DNA of 64,000 nt, taken from Sabulicella glaciei. GTDB taxonomy: Bacteria; Pseudomonadota; Alphaproteobacteria; Acetobacterales; Acetobacteraceae. The notes beneath the pieces were generated by a model that did not search any database, was not told the DNA's origin, and saw only the letters and a program-made list of their open reading frames with translations. Below are positions 29,237 through 38,341 of this stretch, in pieces. Position 1 is the stretch's first letter; every line of letters starts with the position of its first letter. The position numbers and the translations under genes are program-made. Where the stretch lies: NCBI RefSeq assembly GCF_026183895.1, contig NZ_JAPFQI010000020.1, forward strand, positions 1 through 64,000, written 5' to 3'.

Positions 29237-30484
29237 CTAGCGCCCTGGCGAGTCCGACATATTTGGATTGCCTCGGAACGAACTAACATAGTCCGCCGTT
29301 TCATTCAGCCGGCGAGCATCGTGGCTCCTCTCGGCATTGCCCCACTCGGTAGGTCGTGCCCATTGAAGTTCACGTGGACACAGAGGAGAGGAATTGCACG
29401 GATAACCCATTATTGTCCTGCGACGACGCACTTCATCAGTATAACCATGCGCATAACCCGGTGCCGAGTCTGCCTCCGGATTGTGCCTTGCACCCTGTAG
29501 ATGTCCGATTTCGTGTGCAAAAGAATACTGGCGGGTGGCGCAATCGAAATTCACAAGGGCGAACGCCGCGTCGGCTCCGACTTCAATGTCGCGAGCGAGT
29601 CCGCAGTAAGAGCGATTATTCACGAGCAACACCGCGATATCTGCCGCTCTCGTGTCGCGCAGCGAATGAATTTCATCTATTTTCCCATCCCCGCGAAGGG
29701 CAAACGCATCTAAGTCAACATCAAATGAGCCGGATTCGTTATAATTGAGGTGGATCGGATCGCCCGCCAAAACCAAGCGAATGTTTACTCCAGAGTTAAC
29801 ATAAGATCGGTTGGATTGAGCTATCGCCAATGCAACAAGTGATCGTACATCGTCAACCCGCTCCGCGACCTGGTTGGTATAAGCGACTACCACACTAATA
29901 TCTGTCACGCGATTGTCATTCAGGTCTTTCAGGGGGATTGAGGGCGCGTCACGTGTCTGCCCTGCGCGGCTCCGAAAGGAGGGTGGGTGTTCTGGAGGAA
30001 ATGTTGCTCGGTCCACCTCCGTCAGAGCGTGCAGTCCTCTTCCAAGCGGGCGAATTTCTATGAAGCTATCGCCTAAATCTATGGTGCCTGTGACCGAGTC
30101 TCCCTGAATTATAAGGACGGAGTCGCTAGAGCCGGCTGTATTTGCGCCGGCCGAAGGAGGGGCCGGCTCTGCAGCACCGTTCCAAGAAAAATTCGAAGCT
30201 GCTGAGTCAGCGGTCCCGCCGAGGGCTATCATCCTCTCATTAAAAGGCCGGATTTGGACCTGACTACTGCTTTGCAGTCTAGATAGAAACTCGTCAGTCG
30301 CAATGACCACTTCTGTGCGGCGTGACGACGGCTGGCTTTCGATTTGCTGTAATCTTCGCGCCTGCTCATCATTTAAATCAGCTCGCCGGGCACTCGGAAG
30401 CATGTTTACGTCTCCCGGCTGCGCGAAAGCGGCGCCGGAAGATAGTAAAGCTACAATCATTAATGAATGCATTTTGGAGAACAT
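29237..30484 (-). CDS. Secreted metzincin-type metalloprotease (415 aa)
   Basis: A zinc metallopeptidase of the reprolysin-like (M12B-type) group. The zinc site is SFAHEIGHLQGARHN (HExxHxxGxxH) near residue 335, followed about 25 residues later by the Met-turn TIMGY. ATG 30484, with GGGAGGAGG upstream, begins a signal peptide MFSKMHSLMIVALLSSGAAFAQ. The segment before the catalytic domain (about residues 25-185) has the pattern of a propeptide and ends near DISVVVAYTNQVAERV, the usual start of this domain. It follows the lipoprotein gene by 26 bases on the same strand and is probably co-transcribed. Composition is less GC-rich than neighbouring IS DNA. Confidence 0.9.
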   Translation of the reverse strand: MFSKMHSLMIVALLSSGAAFAQPGDVNMLPSARRADLNDEQARRLQQIESQPSSRRTEVVIATDEFLSRLQSSSQVQIRPFNERMIALGGTADSAASNFSWNGAAEPAPPSAGANTAGSSDSVLIIQGDSVTGTIDLGDSFIEIRPLGRGLHALTEVDRATFPPEHPPSFRSRAGQTRDAPSIPLKDLNDNRVTDISVVVAYTNQVAERVDDVRSLVALAIAQSNRSYVNSGVNIRLVLAGDPIHLNYNESGSFDVDLDAFALRGDGKIDEIHSLRDTRAADIAVLLVNNRSYCGLARDIEVGADAAFALVNFDCATRQYSFAHEIGHLQGARHNPEADSAPGYAHGYTDEVRRRRTIMGYPCNSSPLCPRELQWARPTEWGNAERSHDARRLNETADYVSSFRGNPNMSDSPGR

Positions 30485-30510
30485 GTCCTCCTCCCTGTGA
30501 ATCGGTTTGA

Positions 30511-31032
30511 TCAAGAGCGAAAGTCCACCCTCTGGCCTAGTCCGATGAGCACGCCCGACGCACTATCAAACACCAGAGGATAAATCCCGGGCGCCAAGCT
30601 CGTCTCTACGGTCCTCGTGCCCGGGGGTAGATCTGCCCCTGCGACTCCAAGTCGTGCTGCGCCTACAAGAGCTGTGATTATCTCTGCCGTCTTTGGATCG
30701 GACGTTGCCTCGAGGCTTGTCAGGTTCCAACCGTTCTCGAGCGTCGGTCTCATTGAAACCGTGCCGAACAATACTCGCTCACGTATGACGTATTCTTGTG
30801 AGTAGTCAGGCAAGTAGATTATCTGGATGCCAGAACCCCTTGGCTTGCCGTCGTTGTCCAAAAGTTGTGACACGAGCAAATAGGGTCGAGGGCGGAAAAA
30901 CCTCAAGCCTTCGCGGTAACTGGCGGGACTGTAAGGTTGTACTTCAACTTTTGAACAGCCTGCGACCGCAGCGGTCATCAGGCTAAGAGCGTAAATTAAG
31001 GCGCTTTTCTTCGCGCAACGTCTGCGCTTCAT
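30511..31032 (-). CDS. Hypothetical lipoprotein upstream of the metalloprotease
   Basis: A 173-residue protein. MKRRRCAKKSALIYALSLMTAAVAGC is a lipoprotein signal with lipobox AVAGC. The rest has no transmembrane segment; a tract PDYSQEYVIRERVLFGTVSMRPTLENGWNLTSLEATSDPKT looks like a beta-rich fold, and GIYPLVFD lies near the end. I do not recognise a named family. AGCGGAGGTAGCAG precedes ATG 31032. The 26-base spacing to the protease gene suggests an operon; a chaperone, inhibitor or anchor for the protease is possible but unproven. Confidence 0.75.
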   Translation of the reverse strand: MKRRRCAKKSALIYALSLMTAAVAGCSKVEVQPYSPASYREGLRFFRPRPYLLVSQLLDNDGKPRGSGIQIIYLPDYSQEYVIRERVLFGTVSMRPTLENGWNLTSLEATSDPKTAEIITALVGAARLGVAGADLPPGTRTVETSLAPGIYPLVFDSASGVLIGLGQRVDFRS

Positions 31033-31148
31033 CTGCTACCTCCGCTTGAATCTGTTTAGCGGTCGCCCGCAAAAATAGATGCTACCACTCATTCCTGCCT
31101 TGCATGTCAGAGTCTTCGTATCTTCTCTTAGAGGAAATGAGTGCTGGC

Positions 31149-31451
31149 CTAGTTCGCTCTCCCGACGTTTCCCCCGCTCGGCCTCGGCGTTGGATACGAG
31201 CCGCCTGTTGACCCGGAGCTACTGCTCGATCCTCTACCGTCGAAGACTTGAGGCGAGGGTGTGGGACCAGGCGAGGGCATCGAAGGTGGCGAAAACGAAA
31301 AAGGAGGTGTCGGTGATGGAGATGGACGAGGTGATGGCGACGGCGTTGGCGACGGAGAAGGTCGGGATGGCCCAGGCTGCGACCATGAAAGCGTGGCGGG
31401 CAGTACCAGCATGCCTAGGCCGGCTGAAAAGCCCAGAAGTATCTTATGCAT
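31149..31451 (-). CDS. Small secreted Pro/Ser-rich protein (100 aa)
   Basis: ATG 31451 is preceded by AGGGAGGAAAG. A signal peptide (MHKILLGFSAGLGMLVLPATLSWSQ) is followed by a Pro-Ser repeat tract of about 45 residues (SPSPTPSPSPRPSPSPTP...) and a Gly/Ser tail. Such tracts act as extended linkers or wall-spanning stalks, and no folded domain follows here, so this may be a surface linker or a remnant of a longer protein. It is 116 bases upstream of the lipoprotein gene on the same strand. Confidence 0.65.
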   Translation of the reverse strand: MHKILLGFSAGLGMLVLPATLSWSQPGPSRPSPSPTPSPSPRPSPSPTPPFSFSPPSMPSPGPTPSPQVFDGRGSSSSSGSTGGSYPTPRPSGGNVGRAN

Positions 31452-31543
31452 AATCTTTCCTCCCTTCCTAATAGTTTGTTGCGGGGCTTCGTCAGGGAAT
31501 TTTGGAACTTCTCTTCTGAAAAACCAAATTCCTGTGTTTAGGG

Positions 31544-32542
31544 TCAGCAGCCTACCGAAAAGATCCGAGTAGTTTGGACGGGGCGAACGAAATAGACTCT
31601 TGACCAGTTAAGAGGATTCGGCTGGCTCCATTCTGCAAAACCACCACCAATAGGAAAGCGAAGGTAAAAATTACGTGACCTCTCGTAGAGGCTTACATAA
31701 TTCTCTACGATTCCCTGGTCCTCGAATGTGGCAAACACGGCGCCTGTCTCATCGTTGATTTCAACCCAGCGATCTCCCTGACGTTCGAAGCGGCCACCAG
31801 GTTTCGAGTATTGCGTCGGGCGCGGCCTAAGGCTGCCTCCGCCAGCGGCGCGGTTGAACCCACATGTGACAGCCTCAATCCTGGCCGTACGAGGCGGGTG
31901 ACTAGGTGCCACACGGTCGGGTATTTGTCGGTATGGTAGTAGAGCTTGTTCAAGTGTTCCGCCCATGCTTGCGATGGCGAAGCCAGCAAATACGTCCGCC
32001 TCCAATTCAAGCGGAGGTTGGCTGCCGGTGGATGTTAGCGTATGTCCATTAAGATGATGCCCTACCTCGTGTGCCAGAATAGTCCAGGCGGACCACTCAG
32101 AAGTAGTCTGCGCTCGAATCTGGCTAAGAAAAGACTCACTAAACAAAATGTACCTCTTGCCGTTTCGAAGTACCGCTCGTGCATTCCCAACATTGGCTTG
32201 TAGGGCTTCGAAATTCGGTCGAAGAGCGACGGCGGAAGTAATAGAATTAATTATTTCAGCGGCATCCCGTGAGCTTCCGACAATGTAGACGTCGGCCTCG
32301 AACCGCTCTACTGCGTAGAAGTCACAACTTCCCTCAGGCCCTTGCTCCCACCTTTCGATTTGGGGGTTTGGCTGCGAGCGCGATGTGTGGGGGAATATGC
32401 CAAGCGATGCCGCAGAGGTTAGACTAGAGATCAATCCAAGGAGAGGGCGGCGTTCTAAATTTCGGTGCTCTCTGCACAACAATCCTCGAGCGAGACATGC
32501 GCAGAATTGGGCTCTTGAAGGAGTTGACCGGTCTATGGGCAT
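31544..32542 (-). CDS. M48-like zinc metalloprotease, exported
   Basis: The zinc motif ILAHEVGHHLNGHTL is followed 20 residues later by PPLELEADVFAGFAIASMGG. HExxH plus ExxxD with this spacing is the M48 (HtpX/Oma1/YggG-like) pattern. The N-terminal stretch RRPLLGLISSLTSAASLGIFPHTSRSQ looks like an export signal. The start is uncertain: ATG 32542 is my choice for lack of a strong ribosome binding site; ATG 32623 would add 27 residues. There is no multi-pass membrane part, so it resembles the periplasmic type of M48 peptidase. Its C-terminal 110 residues (GRFERQGDRWVEINDETGA...) look like a separate small domain. It is on the same strand as the other proteases. Confidence 0.8.
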   Translation of the reverse strand: MPIDRSTPSRAQFCACLARGLLCREHRNLERRPLLGLISSLTSAASLGIFPHTSRSQPNPQIERWEQGPEGSCDFYAVERFEADVYIVGSSRDAAEIINSITSAVALRPNFEALQANVGNARAVLRNGKRYILFSESFLSQIRAQTTSEWSAWTILAHEVGHHLNGHTLTSTGSQPPLELEADVFAGFAIASMGGTLEQALLPYRQIPDRVAPSHPPRTARIEAVTCGFNRAAGGGSLRPRPTQYSKPGGRFERQGDRWVEINDETGAVFATFEDQGIVENYVSLYERSRNFYLRFPIGGGFAEWSQPNPLNWSRVYFVRPVQTTRIFSVGC

Positions 32543-32826
32543 CGTCCGGATCCCTGCTAATCGCACTCTGCCGCGACGGCGATTGTGGCACTTCACTGCC
32601 GGGGAGATCGTATCATATTGCATTATGATGCATGTGATTTCAGATTAATTTTCCAACATCTCATTCGGGCCGGTCGGTCACGTCATTAGTTTGGAGCGCT
32701 GGCTGGGTCTGACCCGCTCGTCAGGCCGAGGAACCAATAATCGCTTCCGGCGACACAAAGAATCGCGAAGCTGGGCATCGCGGAGGATCGGCCGCCCCCA
32801 GCCCAAGTCATCCGTTTTGCTTTCAA

Positions 32827-32861
32827 CAGCTCAGCTCAGCTCAGCTCAGCTCAGCTCAGCT
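32827..32861 (+). repeat. Seven tandem copies of CAGCT
   Basis: A perfect pentanucleotide microsatellite (CAGCT x7) in noncoding DNA between the M48-like gene and an IS701 fragment. CAGCT contains the self-complementary AGCT. Tracts like this are prone to slippage; no start codon or promoter is positioned to make it an obvious phase-variation switch. Confidence 0.85.
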
Positions 32862-32913
32862 GGGCTGGCTGGCGCCGCCTTTTTTCCAGTGGTCTTAACT
32901 CGACTTCGGCCAA

Positions 32914-33432
32914 TCAGGCGGCGTTGCAGAGAGCGTAGGCAATGCCCTCGCGGAGGGCTGGCGGGAGTTTAGCGGTATCGGCTGACTGTCCGGACATGAC
33001 GAAACCCTGCTTGCTCCAGATCTCGCGTCGTACTGCGGCGAGGGTATCGGCAAAGGTCGGCCGCTGTTTGTGGTACCAGGCGCTGGCCGAAACATGGGCT
33101 CTGGCTTGGCGGTCGAGGCTAGCCCCCAGCAAGGCAACGACGGAAAACAGCCCGAGCAAGCAGGGCGTGCTGCGGGCGATCGCCTTGTCCGACCACTGCC
33201 TCTGGCTCTCGACACCGAGGTGATCACGGACCTCGCGGAAGGTGACCTCGAGTTGCCAGCGCTGGACGAACCAGCAGACGATCTGCAGTGGCTCCTGCGC
33301 CGGGTCGGTGCAAAGCAGCGCCTGCGGATCGAAGCGTTTGCTGGGATCGCGGAGCAGGACCCAGCGGATCGGCACCACGGGCATGCCACTGTGGCGCCAG
33401 ACGGCGGTGCCGGAGCAGATCTCCACCAGGCC
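32914..33432 (-). pseudogene. IS701-family transposase, C-terminal fragment
   Basis: The frame gives VEICSGTAVWRHSGMPVVPIRWVLLRDPSKRFDPQALLCTDPAQEP...WFVQRWQLEVTFREVRDHLGVESQRQWSDKAIARSTPCLLGLFSVVALLG, the C-terminal half of IS701-type DDE transposases with the final Glu block (EVTFREVR). It ends at 32914 with a normal stop. The 5' half is lost where an IS630 fragment begins on the other strand. Confidence 0.8.
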
Positions 33433-34083
33433 AAGGGTCTCGTCGCCTCGCTTACGATTGGCCTGCGCCAAGCCGGCATGACCTACGCTGAGATCGCCGC
33501 CCAGGTCGGCCTCAGCGCGACCGCGGTGCTCAACATTTGCCAGCGCTATGCCGAACATGACGCGGCCGGGCTGAAGACGGGTCCACGCGGGCCCGAACCG
33601 GGGCACGGCCGGTTTCTTTCTGCTAAGGAGGCAGCGGCGCGCGACCTGATCCGGCGCCACACGCCGGACGAACTGGACCTGCCTTTCGCGCTGTGGAGCC
33701 GGGCGGCGGTGCGGGAACTGATCGGGCGGCGCTTCGGGGTGCGGCTGGCTGTCCGAACCATGGGCACCTACCTCGCGCGCTGGGGGTTCACGGCGCAAAA
33801 GCCGCTGCGACGAGCCTACGCGCAGGACCCTGTGGCGGTGCGGCGCTGGCAGCGGCGGGACTACCCTGCGATCGCCAACCGGGCCAAAGCCGAGGGCGGC
33901 GCCATCTTCTGGGGCGACGAAACCGGCCTGCGCTCCGCCGACGTGCGGGGCCGCAGCTATGCGCCCCCTTGGCGCACGCCGGAGGTGCGGGTCAACCATC
34001 AGCGGGCCGAGCTCGGCCTGATCTCGGCCGTGACCAACAAGGGCGAGTTGCGATGGATGGTGCTGGACGGTGTCCAGGCAACA
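33433..34083 (+). pseudogene. IS630-family transposase, 5' two-thirds
   Basis: The frame reads LTIGLRQAGMTYAEIAAQVGLSATAVLNICQRY (HTH), then KTGPRGPEPGHGRFLSAKEAAARDLIRRHTPDELDLPFALWSRAAV, then FWGDETGLRSADVRGRSYAPPWRTP with a catalytic Asp-Glu pair, and ELGLISAVTNKGELRWMVLDG. It breaks at about 34083 into an IS5-type fragment, so the third acidic residue is missing. The gene is truncated at both ends by neighbours. Confidence 0.8.
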
Positions 34084-34300
34084 CCGCAAGCGACGTCTGG
34101 GCGGATACCGGCTATCGCAGCCGGGCGAAGCTCGAGTTGCAGCGCGCCAAGCCGCGAGGGCGACCGATGCCAAACCACATCACCCACGGCAACGCGACCA
34201 GGGCGCGGGTGCGGAGGATTGGCGCGTGCCACGGCACGGATCACGCTGGCCAACCTGGTCTACAACATGCGCCGACTGGTCTGGATCGAGGGAAGAAGTG
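34084..34300 (+). pseudogene. IS5-family transposase, C-terminal fragment
   Basis: One frame gives ASDVWADTGYRSRAKLELQRAKPRGRPMPNHITHGNATRARVRR and another gives ARITLANLVYNMRRLVWIEGR, which together are the end of an IS5-type transposase (DxAYRS block, then the final helix). The join needs a frameshift near 34225. It lies between the IS630 fragment and the left end of an IS3 element. Confidence 0.7.
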
Positions 34301-34352
34301 GAGTTGACCCGCTTCTGTGGACACCCCGAGGCTTGAGACGGAGGTGTCCGAG

Positions 34353-34680
34353 ATGCCGAAATTCAGGGTGCCCTACCCGCCGGAGTTCCGGCGGCAGATG
34401 GTGGAGTTGGTCCGATCAGGGCGACACCGGAGGAACTGTCGCGCGAGTTCGAGCCGACGGCGCAGTCGATCTGGAACCGGGTGCGCCAGGCTGAGCGTGA
34501 CGGCGGGTCTCGCGCGGACGGCGGTGCGACCAGCCCCGAGCGGGAGGAGCTGACGAAGCTCCGGCGTGAGAACCATCGCCTGCGCCAGGAGCGCGACATC
34601 CTGGCAAAGGCGCCGGCCTGGTTCGCGACGGGGTTGGGCGCCAAAGGCGATCAACGACCCACGGCGGGTCTTCGAATTCA
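34353..34680 (+). pseudogene. IS3 orfA with frameshift
   Basis: ATG 34353, preceded by GGAGGTGTCCGAG, gives MPKFRVPYPPEFRRQMVELVRSGR. A one-base loss near 34425 shifts the frame; the rest reads EELTKLRRENHRLRQERDILAKAPAWFA, a leucine-zipper segment. In IS3 elements a programmed shift near this end joins orfA to orfB, but the earlier shift here destroys the HTH protein. Confidence 0.75.
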
Positions 34681-35333
34681 TGAGCGCGCACCAGGCCGAA
34701 TTCCCCATCGCCACCATGGCCCGCGTGCTGGGCGTCTCGCCCTCCGGCTACTACGCATGGCGCAGCCGCCCAGCATCGGCCCATGCCACGAGCGATGCGG
34801 CGCTGCTGCGCCGGATCCGCACGATCCATGCCGTTTCCCGCAGCACCTACGGCGCACCGCGGGTGCACGCTGAACTGCAGGCCGCGGGAACGGCTGTGGC
34901 CCGCAAGCGGGTGGCCCGGCTGATGCGCGGGGCCGGGCTGCGCGGCGTCTCCCGGCGCCGCTTCGCGACGACGACGCAGCGCGAGCCGAGCCACAGGCCC
35001 GCCAATGACCTGGTCGGCCGCGACTTCCGCGCCGCTGGCCCGAACCGGCTTTGGGTGGCGGACATCACCTACGTGCCGACCGCGGCGGGCTTCCTGTTCC
35101 TCGCCGTCGTGCTGGACGCTTGGTCGCGCCGGTTCGTCGGCTGGGCGATGGCGACGGACCTTCGCACGCGTCTGGTGCTGGACGCGCTCGATATGGCGGT
35201 GACGACGAGGAAGCCCGCCGACGTGGTGCATCACTCGGACCAGGGCAGCCAATATACGTCGCTGGCCTTCGGCTTGAGATGCAAGGAAGCGGGTGTGCGC
35301 CCCTCCACCGGCTCGGTCGGCGACGCCTACGAC

Positions 35334-35536
35334 TGTGAGTATGTCGTGGCCGCCCGGCGGGCCTGAACCCGCCTTACGACTGACCTCGTGTCCTCGCGTT
35401 GATCTGTCGGCCTGCCGGGCGGCGCCCGCCGATCGCTGGGCAGGTGACCTGATAGGAGCCTGAGGGCGACGTCCCGTCACAGTCCTGTCCGCCCCCCGTG
35501 AACGTCGGGCCGTGCCGCATTCACAGGAGGCCGGAC
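35334..35536 (+). ncRNA. Candidate bridge RNA region of IS110 E
   Basis: The left noncoding end of element E. Its start (TGTGAGTATG), an internal ATAGGAGC and its end (CGTCACAGTCCTGTCCGCC) recur in the relic at 461-621 with a diverged middle. Several GC-rich stems can form. The transcript limits are inferred from known IS110 elements. Confidence 0.45.
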
Positions 35537-36600
35537 TTGGACCTGCAGTCACCAGCCGGAGGCATCGTCGTCGGCGTCGACACCCACAAACACGTCCATG
35601 CGGCAGTCTCCCTCAGCGCGTTGGGCGCCCGCCTCGGCGCCACGACGGCTCCGGCGAGCCGCGACGGATACCGGCGCATCACTTCCTGGGCCCGGTCCCT
35701 CGGTGCGGTGTCGGCCTTCGGCGTCGAGGGCACAGGCTCCTACGGCGCCGGCCTCGCCCGCGCGCTCCGCGAGGCCGGCCACCGCGTCGTCGAGGTCAAC
35801 CGCCCGGACCGCAGCGCCCGCCGGCGCAACGGCAAGGACGACATGCTCGACGCCGAGGCCGCGGCCCGCGCCGTCCTTGCCGGCCAAGCGACGGCCGAGC
35901 CCAAGGCCGGCACGAGCTCCGTCGAGATGATCCGCCACATCAAGATCGCGCGCGACGCCGCGGTCAAGGCAAAGACCCAGGCCATGCTGACGATCAAGTC
36001 GATCATCGTCGGCGCGCCCGCGGAGCTGCGCGAGCAGCTCGAAGGGCTTGGCGGCCCGGTCGCGTTGGCGCGCCGACTGGCCGCGCTGCGGCCCGGGCTG
36101 ATCACCTCGACCACGGCGTCCGCCAAGGCGGCCCTCCGGGCGACGGCTCGGCGCTGGCTCATGCTCCACAAGGAGATCGCCGCGCATGATCGCGAGCTCG
36201 ACGCTCTCGTCTCCGCCGCGGCGCCGCAGCTGACCGCAGCCCCTGGCATTGCCAACGCGACCGCGGCCGCCCTGCTGCTGGTCGCCGGCGACAATCCGGA
36301 GCGAATCCGTTCCGAGGCCGCCTTCGCGAAGCTCTGCGGCGCCTGCCCGATCCCTGCCTCCAGCGGCCGGACCAATCGCCACAGGCTCAACCGAGGAGGG
36401 GACCGGCAGGCCAATGCCGCGCTCCACCGCATCGTCGTCACGCGGATGCGCATCCACCGGCCGACCATCGACTATGTCGCCGGCGCACCAAGGAGGGGAA
36501 GACCAAGCCCGAGATCATGCGCTGCCTCAAGCGCTACGTCGCGCGCGAGGCTTTCGCGCTCATCAATGCCCGCCGTCTCGCCGCCCACGGGACCACTTGA
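35537..36600 (+). pseudogene. IS110-family transposase E, late frameshift
   Basis: I chose TTG 35537 because ACAGGAGGCCGGAC lies directly in front. The sequence reads DLQSPAGGIVVGVDTHKHVHAAV, FGVEGTGSYGAGLARAL, NRPDRSARRRNGKDDMLDAEAAARAV (DEDD) and APGIANATAAALLLVAGDNPERI with GDRQANAALHRIVVTRMR. A one-base loss near 36478 moves the last 40 residues (RRTKEGKTKPEIMRCLKRYVAREAFALINA) into another frame that ends at 36600. The catalytic parts are before the shift, so loss of activity is likely but not certain. Confidence 0.85.
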
Positions 36601-36977
36601 CCGACATAGGAGCATCAACGCCATGGCCGAGGCGTTCTTCGCCACCCTCGAGTGCGAACTGCTCGATCGCCGTCGCTTCAGCTCCCAGGCCGAGGCGCGG
36701 ATGGCGGTGTTCGCCTTCATCGAGGGCTTCTACAACCCCACCAGGCGCCACTCCGCCCTGGGCTACCTCTCGCCCATCGAATACGAAACAAGAGCGATGG
36801 CCGAGAACGACTGATCCCTAACCGATAACCGTCCACGGAAGTGGAGCAACTTCAAAGTGTGCCCGCCCGACCGATCCGGCCACTGAACGACCATACCATC
36901 CGCCCCCGAGGCGGATCAGGCGCTGGGAGCCGAACGGTCCGCGCCCAACGGGCCATCACCTGTCCTCAGCAGCCCCT

Positions 36978-37200
36978 GATCAGCGGGTTATTCGAGGTGT
37001 CCACGCGCTTGGCCGCATCATATCCCCGCAGGTCCACAATCCCGACGTCCTCCGAGCGGACCACCCGTGCATTCACCACCGCAGCCACGGGCGTCGCGTT
37101 CCGGCCCGTCTGCGTCCGATCAGCCATGACCAAAGCACGTGCAATGCGATCGAAGGCGCCCGTGCTCGCAAAGCGGAGATCGATCGTGCACCGCGACCAA
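36978..37200 (-). pseudogene. IS5-family transposase, internal fragment
   Basis: A minus-strand frame gives RFASTGAFDRIARALVMADRTQTGRNATPVAAVVNARVVRSEDVGIVDLRGYDAAKRV, the start of the catalytic domain of IS5-type transposases (usual form: AVIDSQSV...RGYDAGK). The first Asp position is replaced (VVNARV), so even this block is degenerate. Nothing else of the element is recognisable. Confidence 0.6.
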
Positions 37201-37838
37201 CCTCTGGCCAGTGCGGCCGGGAAAAGGTCTCAACCATACAAGGAATTACTTTACAATCCTTCATCAAAAAAGATTTGATCCCGTCCGATCGGCGGTCGGA
37301 CCCAAACACCGCGGACCAACAGTGGAGGTGGTAGAGGGGTGCGCAATCGGCTTGTCTCCTCATCGCGTTCTTGTAGAAAGTCGCGCCTGGCTCATCCAGC
37401 GGCGAGCGGGTGTCGGTCCCCCGACGCGAGGCCGACCAGTACACTCCCGGCGCCTCAAATCAGATCATGCTCGTGCAGTCTTGGCAGCAGGCGCTTGAGG
37501 TGCAGCAGGCGCAGGTCCGATCGGAGGTCGCGGCCTTCCGCACGCGCATTGGTGGCCAGATCACGGCCACCGTGGTCAGCGACTTGGACCTGCCATAGGA
37601 ACGTGTTGGTCGGAATGATAGCGCGGTGGACTGTTCGGGGGGGTGTTATGCCGCGTCTCTCAGATGAGGCGAAGTCGCTGTCTGAACGATGGGCACCACC
37701 GAACGTGGCCGCGAAGGCGGCCGTGGAATGGCTGCAGCCGCTGTCCCGCCGTCTGCTTTGCGCCTGGAATCGTCTAAATGCCGGGCAAGCTCTGTCTCAT
37801 TTGATTTCGGACGCCTTAAGCGAAGGAGGAAAAATTCG
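37201..37838. other. Mostly noncoding; one 62-codon frame of unclear status
   Basis: A plus-strand frame at 37410-37598 (ending QQAQVRSEVAAFRTRIGGQITATVVSDLDLP) is acidic and helical with normal-looking codons; it could be the tail of a truncated gene. I recognise no family. The rest shows no coding signal; the last 40 bases hold the ribosome binding site of the next gene. Confidence 0.4.
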
Positions 37839-38252
37839 ATGACAAGTGCATCGTTGGTCCGCGCTCCAGGGCGTGCGCCTCGCATGCTCTCCCTGGCGTA
37901 CCGCGCGGCGGTACTTCTGCTCCTCCTGGTTGCGAGACCCGCTTCCGCGCTAGCGGACAGCTGGTTGGTGGAGTTCCGCGACGGCTCGACGGTCACTCAG
38001 GTCCGCCTTATAGATACAGCGGGCCCTCTGAACGAGTGGCGGGCGATGGACCCGAACGCCATCATTCCCAACAGCGGCGACTTCATGAACCAGTTCGGGG
38101 ACGTGCGGCCTACCGTGCAGCCGAGCTGGGTACTGAAGGACTTCGACATAGACAAGGTCGGCGTCGGCTCAGAAGGTGACGGCCAGATGGACGACAACGA
38201 TGGGACCTTTCCGAAGGGGACATTTAGATGGCGAGTACTAAGCCGGCTTTGA
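37839..38252 (+). CDS. Small exported protein of unknown function (137 aa)
   Basis: ATG 37839 is preceded by GAAGGAGGA. Residues 1-40 (arginines, then LAYRAAVLLLLLVARPASALA) form a signal peptide. The mature part of about 97 residues contains VEFRDGSTVTQVRLID, a possible beta-hairpin pair, and an acidic Asp/Gly-rich segment DIDKVGVGSEGDGQMDDNDG that could bind calcium. No family is recognised. It is followed by a 37-codon frame and an M35-like protease, both on the same strand with overlapping ends. Confidence 0.65.
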   Translation: MTSASLVRAPGRAPRMLSLAYRAAVLLLLLVARPASALADSWLVEFRDGSTVTQVRLIDTAGPLNEWRAMDPNAIIPNSGDFMNQFGDVRPTVQPSWVLKDFDIDKVGVGSEGDGQMDDNDGTFPKGTFRWRVLSRL

Positions 38253-38341
38253 CGTCGGTGACGACGGACCAGGGCAGAGGCGCGCGAGGATCGTTTTTGG
38301 CCGCTTGGATCGAGAGGGACGGAGGATTGCCGTGGCAGTGA
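38228..38341 (+). CDS. Possible 37-residue leader or coupling peptide
   Basis: ATG 38228 lies inside the end of the preceding gene and the frame closes with TGA 38339-38341, ten bases past the GTG start of the protease gene. The product (MASTKPALTSVTT...GLPWQ) has no recognised domain. The overlaps on both sides suggest translational coupling. It may equally be a chance frame. Confidence 0.3.
   Translation: MASTKPALTSVTTDQGRGARGSFLAAWIERDGGLPWQ

Larger units (their letters stand above)
35334..36616 (+). mobile_element. IS110-family element E (IS110-group layout)
   Basis: Limits are set by the broken IS3 orfB frame, giving 1283 bp with no target duplication. About 200 noncoding bases precede the transposase, the layout of IS110-group elements, which encode their bridge RNA at this left end. 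Confidence 0.8.
34674..36814 (+). pseudogene. IS3 orfB, interrupted by IS110 E
   Basis: The first part reads FEFMSAHQAEFPIATMARVLGVSPSGYYAWRSRPAS, then RRIRTIHAVSRSTYGAPRVHAEL, NRLWVADITYVPTAAGFLFLAVVLDAWSRRFVGW (first Asp) and VVHHSDQGSQYTSLAFG (second Asp), and stops in frame at VGDAYD (35333). The gene resumes at 36617 with NAMAEAFFATLECELLDRR (Glu) and RHSALGYLSPIEYE, ending at 36814. Removing 35334-36616 restores an intact DDE transposase, so the insert is recent. Confidence 0.88.
34301..36850 (+). mobile_element. IS3-family element split by IS110 E
   Basis: The ends show imperfect inverted repeats (GTTGACCCGCTTCTGTGGAC at about 34303; complement of the right end, GTTGCTCCACTTCCGTGGAC, at about 36850). 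Inside are orfA, orfB and an inserted IS110. Without the insert the element would be about 1.27 kb, normal for IS3. Confidence 0.75.

Noticed and set aside
32827-32861. CRISPR or recombination-site repeat
   Set aside because: Five-base units without spacers are a simple microsatellite.
32914-34173. A single 419-residue minus-strand gene
   Set aside because: Only its C-terminal part is IS701 transposase; the upstream part is antisense to the plus-strand IS630 fragment.
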